In this document: one piece after another, positions 1 to 8,616 of the stretch | How positions within the stretch are numbered: position 1 is the first letter of the stretch | How the letters are laid out: every line of letters begins with the position of its first letter | Notes under the pieces: model-generated | What the model was told of the DNA's origin: nothing | What the model saw: the letters and a program-made list of their open reading frames with translations, nothing else | Database searches by the model: none | Translations under genes and position numbers: made by a program | Assembly: GCA_003024985.2 (NCBI GenBank) | Contig: PXIH01S0000724.1 | DNA length: 12,864 nt | Reading direction: 5' to 3' (one strand) | From: Euperipatoides rowelli | Taxonomy: Eukaryota > Onychophora > Udeonychophora > Euonychophora > Peripatopsidae

Positions 1-546
1 GGGGTACCTGAACTCAAACTAATTTAAAAGTTTTGAATTTTAAATATTAATGAAATGTTGTCACCGTCCCTCAGTATATATATATCACTAAATTGCTTGC
101 CTCATCTTTAACCCCACTTGACTAATATCTTGTAACTTGTTATATCATTGAGTGCTGAAATCTATGATGGAAAACCTTTTTCTTATTAAAATTCATTGCA
201 TGTTATTTTTTTTACTTATTATATAAAATAAAAGGATGTTATACTTAAAAAATTAATAATTGATGTTTTAATGGAAAGTAGATGGCAAGTGAGGTTGCCT
301 TTCAGGGGTTACTGCTCATTTTCCTGAAGCAAAGAAAGGTTAGATCTATTACTTTTTTTTTTCACTCTGTCTTAAAAGCCATTCATCTGTGATTGGAAAT
401 ATTCTAGAGAAGGTAAAATGTGTTTGCAGTGAAATGGTTTAATTTTTTAAACATCTTATGCAAAGTTATAAAACATAACATTTTCTTTACTCAATACTAA
501 GTATTATCATCTTAGTAGTGAGCAAGGTACTTTAAAAATAATTTAA
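1..546. other. AT-rich non-coding stretch
   Basis: This stretch shows no open frame of useful length, no RNA-gene signature and no repeat boundary. It holds short poly-T runs (around 207-214 and 352-361) and a small TATATATATA run near 75-84. It is probably intergenic or intronic. Confidence 0.6.
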
Positions 547-591
547 TTATTATTTATTATTATTATTATTATTAGTAGTAGTAGTAGTAGT
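547..591 (+). repeat. Compound (ATT)n-(AGT)n microsatellite
   Basis: An ATT trinucleotide run (about 547-573) switches directly into an AGT/TAG run (about 574-591). It forms the left edge of a longer degenerate trinucleotide region that continues to about 1200. The switch fits point mutation in one unit followed by slippage expansion. Confidence 0.9.
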
Positions 592-614
592 ATAATATTT
601 ATTTATAACTATTA

Positions 615-1200
615 TTATGAGAATTATTATCAATCATATCAGTATTGCAGTCACATCAGTGATAATGTCATTATCAGCATTATTATTATTATTATTCATA
701 TTAATTCTCATTTACAGCAGTAACATCCTCAAGTTTATAAGTCTTATCCTGATTATTATCATCTTAATCTTCCACATCATCATCATATTCATGATTATTA
801 TTATCTTCATCATCTTTGTCCTAATCATGTGTATTCAAATCATTCTAATTCCAATCTTAATCTTCACCATTTTAATAATACATATTCTTATCAAAATAAT
901 CTTTTATTTTTTATCATCTTTACGATTCTCTTCATCAATATTCTAATTATCTGCCTTCTAAGTTTCATTTCATCATTTTAATAAATTTTACCTTCCTCAT
1001 TGTCAGTATCATTCTAATTATCTCACTCTATCATCCTCATTTAAATATCCATCCTTATAATCAAAATTTTGACCATGTTTCATAATATCTTTCTCATCAT
1101 TCTCTTCAACTTTATCTTAATTTAATATGAATAATTCTATCAATTATTTTAATTATCCATATTAATCTTTATATCTTCACTTTCTAATAAATCTTTAGTC
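615..1200 (+). repeat. Decayed ATC/ATT trinucleotide tract, G-poor strand
   Basis: This stretch is built from scattered ATT, ATC and TCA words, with a clean (ATT)n run around 680-696. G is nearly absent from the plus strand: in 841-1140 I count 62 C against 8 G. It reads as a long, old trinucleotide repeat eroded by point mutation. The open frame at 617-946 is a by-product: its 109 residues are almost only I, L, F, S and M, it has no domain features, and a tract lacking G rarely forms TAG or TGA. I do not call it a gene. Confidence 0.75.
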
Positions 1201-2413
1201 ACGATTATTAGAAAATTTACTTTTGTCATATCATATAGAGCTCATGGGTTAACTATTCTGATATGATATAGGCATCAGTCTTATTAACTTTAAGAAATAT
1301 ATTTCTTAAACAATGAAAATCTTATCTTAGTCCACTCATTCCCATGTCAGTGATTATCAATTATGCATGTCATTTTTTGAATTCATCTCCCCAGGTGTTT
1401 TTTTAATGCTCATTGTGCAGTAGATTTTTTTTATTTGTTCAAAAATTTAAGTTTTACTGTTATTAATTGTAGTGAAGTAAAATGAGAGATTATAGTAATG
1501 GAAAATTATACAGTATTATATTATTAAACATATGATTAATTTTGCAAATGACAACTTGGCACTATAGCATTTCCTGTTTATGGCAAGATTAGCTAAGAGC
1601 TTGTGTCTATCATTAATAGGTGAAAAAGAGTTAAAAACTTAATCTAGAAACAATCCATTTTGTATTGTCCTCCCCTCTTACATTAAATATATTTTTTTAA
1701 ACAAAATAATACAAATACTTCACTTGATTTACCAATCCATCATTCCTCATTTATTCCTTCATCTTGCCATGCTTGATGACATACATTGGAACATCCAGTC
1801 GCAAGATGTCATTGTGCATGCTTGACCATTTATCGTGTTACAGGAACTCTCTCATTCACAAGCAACTTTATGAAACACTACATCACACAGATTATTCAAA
1901 TTTTAAGATAATAATGTATAACTCTGATTACCAAAATAAACTTATACTTGAATGAATTGTAATTAATGAGTTTAAACTTAATAGAAACAAACAACTTAAT
2001 TACCTTCAACTCATATTGTCAACTTAAAAAATATAACATCAGTTTACTAGTCGTTAATAATAACTGGTAATGGGTATGTATATTTATTTACTTTTTTAAA
2101 TAAGAATGCTGTATTATTTTAGTTATCATATTGTTTTTCAATTGTTTTATTATTGCCTATCCTGATAAACAACACATTATCAAAAGTTAATGTTAATCTT
2201 GATGTATATACTATACCAGTAAATTTAAAAAATAGTCTTCTCTTATTTAAAATGCTATCTCAGTGTTTTAACCTTCAATTCCGATTTAAATTATATTTAT
2301 AGAATGAAGGGCGTTAGGTAAAAAATAAAAATTCAATTCTGGGATTTGAACCCCAGTTGTTATGTGACATCATGTACTAGTAAGCATAAGGATTTGATTT
2401 TTGATAAACATTC
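1201..2413. other. AT-rich non-coding stretch
   Basis: I see no gene, repeat array or element boundary here. A 63-codon open frame at 1764-1955 has no recognisable motif and an unremarkable composition for chance. A GGTTCAAATCCC word on the minus strand (2341-2352) resembles an RNA polymerase III B box, but no tRNA can be folded around it. Confidence 0.5.
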
Positions 2414-2417
2414 TTAA
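2414..2417. repeat. TTAA target duplication, left copy
   Basis: This TTAA lies immediately outside the inverted end CCTTCGAGC. The matching TTAA is at 3420-3423. Duplication of TTAA is the insertion signature of the piggyBac superfamily. In DNA this AT-rich a TTAA is common by chance, so the support comes from its position beside the inverted ends. Confidence 0.5.
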
Positions 2418-2612
2418 CCTTCGAGCGAGTGTGCTGTCAATTTTACTACAAATTCAATTTTTTATAAAATGTGCATGTGTATGGTCTTGTGGGTTTATCT
2501 CTGCCATCTATTTCTAAAACTAACTCCCCACTACAATATTGGTAGGTTTTTATCATGCGCATTGCCCATGTTATAGTTATTTTTTTAAATTATATGTAAA
2601 AAGACATCCAGA

Positions 2613-2651
2613 CATAAATTTTACGACGTGCCTACTCATGTAATAATTTTG
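2613..2651 (+). repeat. Subterminal direct repeat, copy 1
   Basis: This segment aligns with 3361-3400 in the same orientation, with one 2-base gap (ACGAC then GTG here, ACGACACGTG there). Shared words are CATAAA, TTACGAC and ACTCATGT. Both copies lie inside the putative TTAA element, the second much closer to its end. Confidence 0.55.
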
Positions 2652-2840
2652 ACATTCAGATAGCGTAATACAAATATTATAAAACATTTAGGAATAAACT
2701 TATACATTTTTAAAATCAGAATTTAATTCAGATTTCAAAAATCAAAACAAAAAAATTATATCTCTGACGCCAGAGAAACAGTAATGGAAAATGTAAGATA
2801 AAATGTCTTTTTTTTTTTTAATAGCCAAAATTTATAAAAG

Positions 2841-2997
2841 AAATCATTAAGAAAATTCTGTTTGTTGGAAATCATTTCTCTGTATATATTAAAATTCCTG
2901 ATAAAAAATAGAACAAAAAATATTATTTAAGTTTTTTTCTATCTGTTATAGATTTTGAAATATTTAACATAATGTATGATTTGAACATACAGTAAAT
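2841..2997 (+). repeat. Degenerate direct repeat, unit A (period 194 bp)
   Basis: It starts with AAATCATTAA and runs through TTCTGTTTGTTGGAAATCAT, TATATATTA and AATTCCTGATAAAAA. The same order of words recurs from 3035. Similarity continues weakly to the TATTTAACATAA segment near 2961. It lies inside the putative TTAA element. Confidence 0.6.
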
Positions 2998-3034
2998 ATA
3001 ATACAAGCATAATGAATTCTGACATTTAGAAAAA

Positions 3035-3155
3035 AAATCATTAAAAAAAATCTGTTAGTTGTAAATCATTTCTGTTTATATATTATAATTCCTAATAAAA
3101 ATTAGAGGTTTTTGTCATAGTATTTAGCATAAATGTGTGACTCGGATCAGAGTCA
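3035..3155 (+). repeat. Degenerate direct repeat, unit B
   Basis: This is the second copy of the unit starting at 2841. It keeps AAATCATTAA, CTGTTAGTTG, AAATCATTTCTG, TATATATTA and AATTCCTAATAAAAA in the same order, followed by TATTTAGCATAAATG. Substitutions and small gaps show that the duplication is old. Confidence 0.6.
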
Positions 3156-3360
3156 TTCCGTACATAGTAAAAAAAATTTTTTTTTTTTATATTTCAGATT
3201 CAAATTAGATAGGCATATATATGTAGGCTATATCATTGAATATTTTATTTAAATGTGATAATATAATAAATTTTTCAATTATTCAATTAAATATATTTAG
3301 TTTCTTTTTCTAATTTCATTATTATACATTAGAAATATTTATACATAGGATTCAATGAAT

Positions 3361-3400
3361 CATAAAAATTACGACACGTGACCACTCATGTTAAAAATTT
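3361..3400 (+). repeat. Subterminal direct repeat, copy 2
   Basis: This is the partner of 2613-2651 and ends about 20 bp before the right inverted end of the putative TTAA element. The CACGTG words here (3375-3380 and 3406-3411) do not occur in the left copy. Confidence 0.55.
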
Positions 3401-3419
3401 GTGTTCACGTGCTCGAAGG

Positions 3420-3423
3420 TTAA
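3420..3423. repeat. TTAA target duplication, right copy
   Basis: This TTAA directly follows GCTCGAAGG and mirrors the TTAA at 2414-2417 that precedes CCTTCGAGC. Confidence 0.5.
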
Positions 3424-5254
3424 GCTTTGCTTTTTTTTTTAATAAATATTTATTTATTTATGTAAAAGCTTGATAATTTGGTTTAATTTAAGACGTTTAA
3501 ACAAAGAAATCTACTTAAGTGGTAGTTCTTTAGTGCAGATTTGGTCAAATTTTATGATCTATACATTTCTTAAAGATTCACCGTTTGTGAAAATTCATCG
3601 TACAATTGTTTCTGCTTGGTATTCCTTGATCCACACGATTTGTTACTTTTTGCTACTAGGTTAGGTACCTTTTTTTCCCAATAAAGTGTTGTTGACTTTC
3701 TGTAGTGTCATTTCTCTTTACCCATTTGTGCATTATGATTTTTTAATACTACTAAGTAGATTTTACTTTCTATTTTTTTACATCACATATTTATTATGCA
3801 TAATTTGTGAGTTTATATGACCAAAAATTATAGAGACAAAAATTGAATCAGGAAATGAGTTAAAATTCAAGTCAGTAATTATTTACTTAATTCAATAAAA
3901 AAAATTCTTATTGATTTTAAAAGCATAGTAAATATGCATTCAGGATGAAAATAATCTTATCAATATGGCTTATTATTTATTCTAGTAATAATTAGCATAT
4001 TTTGTGGGACATTGTAACCAAAATTACAGGATGGCGGAGAATTATCTGTATTATAATAATTTAACATAAACAATTTGTTTATCAACTCAATAATGTTTTT
4101 TTACATGTCACTAATACAAGTGACCCTTTTGTTGCAAGCAGTACATCAAGGCAAAACTCAATTACATACCATTTGTTGGACAGCATATCCTCCATCATGG
4201 TATCTATGGTGTATGTTATTCAAGGACTTAAGAACATTAAGATTTCTTTTACCTCACACCTGCATGTGTGTGGTAAACCATGTCCTTAACATATCCACAA
4301 AAAAAATTAAATAAGGTTATGTTAGTATTGGGTATGTTGAATTATAACCTTGACCTTTAGCCTGAAGTAAACTTTTTCTTCTTAAATGCCATACATGGAT
4401 TGTAGGTAAACACTTGATGTTCTTTCCCAAACACTGTTCAATATTTGTGTTGGACAGTTATTGGAGATTCTGTTTTGGCCAGATTCAGCACACATTGTGT
4501 TTTTCCTTTTATCGATGTCATTTGTATTAAATAATACTCAGGGTCGCACATCTATTGAACAACAAATAAACTTTTTGAGTCGATAAACCAATTACAGCAA
4601 ACGGTTTGTGGACTTGACTTTTGGTTTATGAGTTATGTTAAATCGTGATCATAAAGGCAATTCTCGGACATCCTGTACCATTGAAATAAAAATTAAATAA
4701 GGAAATAACATTGAAACTTTTTTTAAAAATGGAGTCATAGGAAGATCATTGTTCCCCTTGACAAACTATCTGAAACACATACATTACATAACGGCTTAAT
4801 ATTGAAAGAACAGCGAAAGCTATAAGATATCTGTGTTGAGTATTACTCCATAAGAAAATGAAGTCAGAAGTATCGGAATTTCTGTGTCTTCCTTACAGTT
4901 CAATTTGCATGAATTGATGTTGTTTTAGTTTTCTTTTTTGATTTTAGCGTTGTAATACTTTTCCATACAAAGAAAAAACATCATTGAAAGATTAACACAG
5001 CATTTCATAATCAATAATGTACTGACACTTTACGGTAAAATCTCACCATAAATATAAAGAAGTTTCTAATGTACGAATGTTTGATGATTTCATATCTGAC
5101 AGCTATTCCGTCACTCATTGACACATATATCAAATATGAATATCATACTAGTGTAAATATCCTCACATAATATTCTGAGGGTTAAATCCAAATGGGCAAT
5201 TATTTGCTGAATTTAAAAATTAATAAATGCTTCTACAGTATAGCATATTTTTTT
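3424..5254. other. AT-rich non-coding stretch
   Basis: Two short open frames, 3470-3664 (64 codons) and 4075-4314 (79 codons), show no recognisable domain. The first is followed by an AATAAA at about 3680 with a GT-rich stretch after it, the usual layout of a poly-A signal, but nothing else marks a transcript. An AAGGTCAAGG word lies on the minus strand at 4346-4357. 4100-4300 is somewhat less AT-rich than its surroundings, but neither strand reads as an exon. Confidence 0.5.
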
Positions 5255-5289
5255 ATAATGTGTTATATTTTCATAATGTTAATATATTT
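5255..5289 (+). repeat. Tandem duplication, copy 1 (period 52 bp)
   Basis: The segment ATAATGTGTTATA-TTT-CATAATG-TAATATATTT is repeated with few differences at 5307-5342. The intervening 17 bp belong to the repeat period. Confidence 0.75.
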
Positions 5290-5306
5290 CTTAGAATTTT
5301 GTACTG

Positions 5307-5342
5307 ATAATGTGTTATAATTTACATAATGGTAATATATTT
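5307..5342 (+). repeat. Tandem duplication, copy 2
   Basis: This is the second copy of 5255-5289, differing at about three positions. It is a simple local duplication with no sign of function. Confidence 0.75.
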
Positions 5343-6030
5343 TATGAGAGGGAGGAATGGTAGAAAGGTTGGGGATATAACTCAATGATTTTAATGCTTT
5401 CTATGCAGAAAAAATGATTTGTTCAAAATTATTTATATTTTGTCATAATTTCCAAAAAAAAAGAAACTAATGTTTCTTTTTTTATTTTATTTCTATAATA
5501 TAATAGATATCATTTTTATTTATTTAATCTTGACAATAGAATTTAAAAGTCTCAAGGAAATCATAATGTTCCAAACCGTAAAAGAAATAATAAACTTATG
5601 GATCACAAATGTGCTTCCACTCAAGTGCAAAATGGATACACCATATTTCAGTAATATTAGTAGGGCCTATTAAAAAATTTGATTTAAATCTTATTTTTCA
5701 AGCAGAAAGATTTTATCCAGATGTATAAATCCCACAGTTAATTGAGATGTAATAATATTGACCCTACTGCATACTTTTGAAATCTGGGTGTGGAAAAAAT
5801 AAATTCTTTAGAATAGAGAAAATAATAATTATTGTTATATGCCATGCCAATATTTTCTGTACTAATTTACTGAAACACAGGTATGAGTAAAGAAAATAGG
5901 TGGTCTACTATTTGATTTAGTAATTCAGGAATACAGATGATGTACTTTAAAAGTTTCAGATCCACCTAGACATCAAAGGATTAAATCTGTTGATCTTAAC
6001 GTAATTTATCAATGCTATTTTCAGCTTAGT
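5343..6030. other. AT-rich non-coding stretch
   Basis: I see no gene or element boundary here. The open frame at 5470-5673 starts in a poly-T and AT-rich run and has no motif. The TAGGGCCTAT word near 5660 is the only GC-richer patch. Confidence 0.5.
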
Positions 6031-6076
6031 AAATTTATTTTTATTTTTCTGAATATCTAAAAATAAAAATAAATTT
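6031..6076. repeat. Perfect 18-bp inverted repeat
   Basis: The arms 6031-6048 and 6059-6076 are perfectly complementary (AAATTTATTTTTATTTTT against its reverse complement), with a 10-base loop, CTGAATATCT. The right arm ends exactly where the larger hairpin at 6076-6231 begins, so the two palindromes are adjacent. Confidence 0.85.
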
Positions 6077-6231
6077 TTATACAATGTTTATAAATAAAGA
6101 GAAGGCCAAATACATCATTTAAAATGTCATCTTAAACATAAATCAACATAAACACCTGATATTTGTTTTGATTTAATTTTAAGATGATGTAAGCTATTTG
6201 ACCTTCTCTTTATTTATAAAAATTGTATAAA
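6076..6231. mobile_element. Foldback miniature element (156-bp hairpin)
   Basis: The outer arms 6076-6112 and 6195-6231 are inverted copies with 35 of 37 positions matching and no gap. Complementarity continues inward more loosely: the GTCATCTTAAA segment on the left pairs with TTTAAGATGATG on the right. Almost the whole segment could therefore fold into one long hairpin. There is no coding frame. Size and structure fit a foldback MITE. I cannot assign a superfamily because no clear target duplication flanks the arms. A hairpin-forming non-coding RNA is possible but not shown. Confidence 0.65.
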
Positions 6232-7488
6232 CTAAAACTAAATTAACAATAATACACTTTAACACAGTCGTCATCAATTTCTTTATTCACATTCTGAAGA
6301 TGTTTTGTTGATTATAAATAAAAGTATATTCAGTAATGAAAATAATAAATTGAATAAATCATATTCTATCTTTCACAATAATAACACTTAATCAGATTTA
6401 GAAATCATAACTAAGTTTAATATACCGTTATGATCATTTGATTTACAAACTAGGTTTTTTAACCGAACAAACTATACATTCTTAGAACAGTTATTTTACA
6501 GTCTTATTTGTATAATGAGCTGATCCTGCTTGACTGCATTACTCAATCATAAGTCATTGCTAATTATTTGCTAAGATACATATTATCCTCCTCAAAATAA
6601 TTATAGGATTATTAGCATTTGTCTTGTTCGATGGTGGGGATCGATTATTTATTATTCAAAGATAGTATGTGCATCCAGGGATGGATGAACATGTCATGAC
6701 ATTTTGGAGTCGGTTTAGGTTCAGCTTTATTTTAAGAATGCATTTGGTCCATACAACATTTACCAACATGTATATCATTTAATTTCAATAAGTACATGAT
6801 TGGTCTATATTTTTTGTGTATGGCGAAAGTGAAAAAGTGATTAACTATTAATAAATTTTGACAGATACCTAGTGGTTTGAACCATGACCTTCCTAGCAGG
6901 TGAAATGCAGCATCTTTAAGTACAAATAATTCTAATTTATGTGTGATTGTTATGCCAAGCGAAATCTAATTTAATTTTACCTACTGGTGAAGTTATAATA
7001 TGACTGAATTCGTTAAATTTTACACTAGGGTTTTTTTTTTTCTAGTTTGGCATATCTAAGGCAATTATTATACACTTTTAAACAATTAAAGAAATAGCTG
7101 CTCCCCAGTTTAGGTCAAAATTTACTAAGACATTGTTTACTTAATTCTATTAAAATTGGTTGTACAGGGACTCCCTCTATATGCTTAATAGAAAATTTAT
7201 TTTAAAACAGACAAGGGTTTTGAAATCTGGCATTATTTTCATTGTTAATAGCCTATAAAATCTTTTCTAACAATGTTATATTTATTTTGGTTTATAATAG
7301 TTTATATTTGTTTAAAAAATTCAAGTAGAAAAGTGTTAAGTGCATAGAGCAAGTCTAAATTAGATTTATACGGATTGTTTGGATTCTGACTCTTATCTTC
7401 ATTAGTGGGAAGAAAAAAAACATTTTACTTCCAAAATGATTTTTTTAAATAAATAAATGTGTAACAGAGCATGTAAAGTGTTATAATA
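6232..7488. other. AT-rich non-coding stretch
   Basis: I see no gene here. A GGTTCAAACC word on the minus strand (6874-6883) matches a polymerase III B box, and a weak A-box-like TGGCATAA lies upstream of it near 6950, but no tRNA fold results. A T run occurs at 7030-7041. Confidence 0.45.
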
Positions 7489-7490
7489 GC

Positions 7491-7584
7491 GCTGTCGCAT
7501 AAGCTAACGACTATTTGAAATCCATATATTGGATCATATATTTTAATGTATGGATTTTAAATAATCTTTAGCTGATGTGACTGT
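7491..7584. mobile_element. Small foldback element with 40-bp inverted arms
   Basis: The arms 7491-7530 and 7545-7584 match as inverted copies at 32 of 40 positions without gaps, around a 14-base centre. The core AGCTAA, TATTT and AAATCCATA is shared. A TA dinucleotide lies at the right end (7584-7585) and another three bases outside the left end (7487-7488), so a TA-targeting Tc1/mariner-type MITE is possible. The superfamily is only an inference. The element has no coding capacity. Confidence 0.55.
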
Positions 7585-8119
7585 ATTATTTTGGACTGAG
7601 TTTCACGTTTATTTAGAAACTTTATTTGTTCATATTCATTTAGAANTTTAAATTAATATTTTTCTTTTCATATGGCAAAAAATATAAATTAATTTAGAAT
7701 GCAAAATGGATCGAAGTCTACTTTAATATAATTTATGTTAATAGTTTGCTCTCGACTATCATTTTTCTAATACTTTTTATATTTAATGAAAAATATATTA
7801 GAACTTTTAAATTCTGTAATTCATTTTACACATTTACATTTGAACTATTAACAAAAAGTAAAATTCTAATCATGAATTATTCATTTTGATTTTGTAAAGC
7901 AACATTTAGCTCCTTTAACAAATTCCGTATTATGAAATTTTGCTATTCCAATTAGATTTTAAACAGAACACATGTTTGTTTTTAATAACAAAGTAATTCA
8001 GAAAAATAAATAAATACAATATTATAATTATTATTATTATTATATTAAAAAACAAATTTTTTCTGTGTATCTGTCATTGCGATTTTTTTAAATTGAATTG
8101 TCTCCCCAATGGTTTGTTT
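7585..8119. other. AT-rich non-coding stretch with (ATT)n
   Basis: It holds an (ATT)n microsatellite at 8027-8043 and otherwise only AT-rich DNA without open frames. Confidence 0.55.
7646..7646. other. Ambiguous base
   Basis: A single n in the sequence, just past the foldback element. It is an unresolved base call. Confidence 0.95.
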
Positions 8120-8180
8120 GATTAGCTTAAGTTGAAATTTGAAAGTGATGTTACCGTAGAGGTCTAGAATAGGTATATAA

Positions 8181-8192
8181 AAGGTCAAGGTC
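8181..8192 (+). promoter_or_regulatory. AAGGTCAAGGTC word in repeat unit 1
   Basis: TCAAGGTC matches the core of the extended half-site bound by monomeric nuclear receptors of the FTZ-F1/SF-1 and ERR type, and AGGTCA-AGGTC is also a direct half-site repeat with no spacer. The same word is at 8269-8280 and, inverted, nearly complete at 4346-4357. Binding is inferred only; a repeat motif is enough to explain it. Confidence 0.25.
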
Positions 8193-8268
8193 CTGCTTTT
8201 TTTAAAATGCTCTGATTAAGTTGAACTTGAAATCAGTGTTACACTAGAGATCTAGAATATGTATGTAA

Positions 8269-8280
8269 AAGGTCAAGGTC
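8269..8280 (+). promoter_or_regulatory. AAGGTCAAGGTC word in repeat unit 2
   Basis: This is the same word at the same place in the second tandem unit. The corresponding place in unit 3 reads AAGCTCCAAGTC, so the motif is not kept in all units. Confidence 0.25.
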
Positions 8281-8432
8281 TTAGGTGGTCACATATGGGG
8301 GCTAGGGGGGCCCCAAAAATCTCATTTTTTTAAAATGCTACGATTAAGCTAAAACTTGAAATTGATGTTACACTAGAGGTCTAGAATATGTATATAAAAG
8401 CTCCAAGTCCTAGGTGGTCATGTGAAAGTGCT

Positions 8433-8444
8433 GGGGGGGGGGGG
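8433..8444 (+). repeat. Run of 12 G
   Basis: An uninterrupted G12 tract in unit 3 of the tandem array, at the place where unit 2 has GGGGGCTAGGGGGG. Its length is likely to vary between individuals. Confidence 0.9.
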
Positions 8445-8596
8445 CAAAAATCTATTTTTTTTAATGCTCCGATTAAGTTTAAATTTTAAATTTGTGTTAC
8501 CCTAGAGGTCTCGAATCACATGGGGGTGTTAAGGGGGGCATTGAATTCCGTTATTTAGACAATGGAAATAGAGTTGCCCAGTTTTTGGGGGATGGG

Positions 8597-8616
8597 TGTG
8601 TGTGTGTGTGTGTGTG
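8597..8616 (+). repeat. (TG)10 microsatellite
   Basis: Ten uninterrupted TG dinucleotides about 50 bp after the tandem array. The overlapping open frames on both strands (8492-8758 and 8551-8736) run through this repeat and are not gene-like. Confidence 0.95.

Larger units (their letters stand above)
2418..3419. mobile_element. Putative non-autonomous piggyBac-like (TTAA) element
   Basis: The left end reads CCTTCGAGC and the right end GCTCGAAGG, so the termini are a perfect 9-bp inverted repeat. With the flanking TTAA and one further base on each side, the inverted match is 14 bp (2413-2426 against 3411-3424). The 1002-bp interior has no transposase-like frame, as expected of a miniature element mobilised in trans. 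Near both ends, in the same orientation, is a related segment of about 40 bp (2613-2651 and 3361-3400) sharing ACGAC, GTG and ACTCATG. A degenerate duplication with a 194-bp period lies inside. Known for the superfamily: TTAA targets and short inverted ends that usually begin CC. Seen here: ends, TTAA and subterminal repeats. The family assignment is inferred; the inverted ends are short and chance is not excluded. Confidence 0.5.
8120..8548 (+). repeat. Degenerate tandem array, four units of about 128 bp
   Basis: The units begin at 8120, 8214, 8342 and 8471, each with GATTA followed by a TTGAAATT-like stretch, then GTTAC-CTAGAGGTCT(A/C)GAAT. Units 2 and 3 are full length (128 and 129 bp) and continue through AGGTGGTCA, a G-run and CAAAAATCT to a poly-T and AATGCT. 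Unit 1 lacks the G-run block. Unit 4 lacks the central ATATAAAAG block and stops after its G-run. Units 1 and 2 carry AAGGTCAAGGTC; unit 3 has it degraded. Similar short arrays occur inside Helitron-like and other non-autonomous elements of invertebrates, but I find no element ends. Confidence 0.8.

Noticed and set aside
306-338. 33-base open micro-exon between TTTCAG and GGTTAG
   Set aside because: Such AG...GT pairs are frequent by chance and nothing around it suggests a gene.
617-946. 109-codon open frame, the longest in the window
   Set aside because: Its sequence is almost entirely I, L, F and S encoded by a degenerate ATT/ATC repeat. Lack of G removes most TAG and TGA stops, so the length is a compositional effect.
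2341-2426. tRNA or SINE on the minus strand, with GGTTCAAATCCC as B box and CTCGAAGGTTAAG as A box
   Set aside because: The T-arm has mismatches, the spacing is too long for a tRNA, and the supposed A box is better explained as the inverted end and TTAA of the element at 2418-3419.
4031-4069. ATGGCGGAG in a good start context after an ACAG, like a first coding exon
   Set aside because: The frame stops after 12 codons and no donor site or downstream exon is evident.
3470-4314. Two short open frames (3470-3664 and 4075-4314) as small genes
   Set aside because: No motif, no conserved start context and the length expected by chance. The AATAAA near 3680 alone is not enough in AT-rich DNA.
8120-8548. 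CRISPR-like array
   Set aside because: Units are about 128 bp, adjacent without unique spacers, degenerate and in animal-type DNA.
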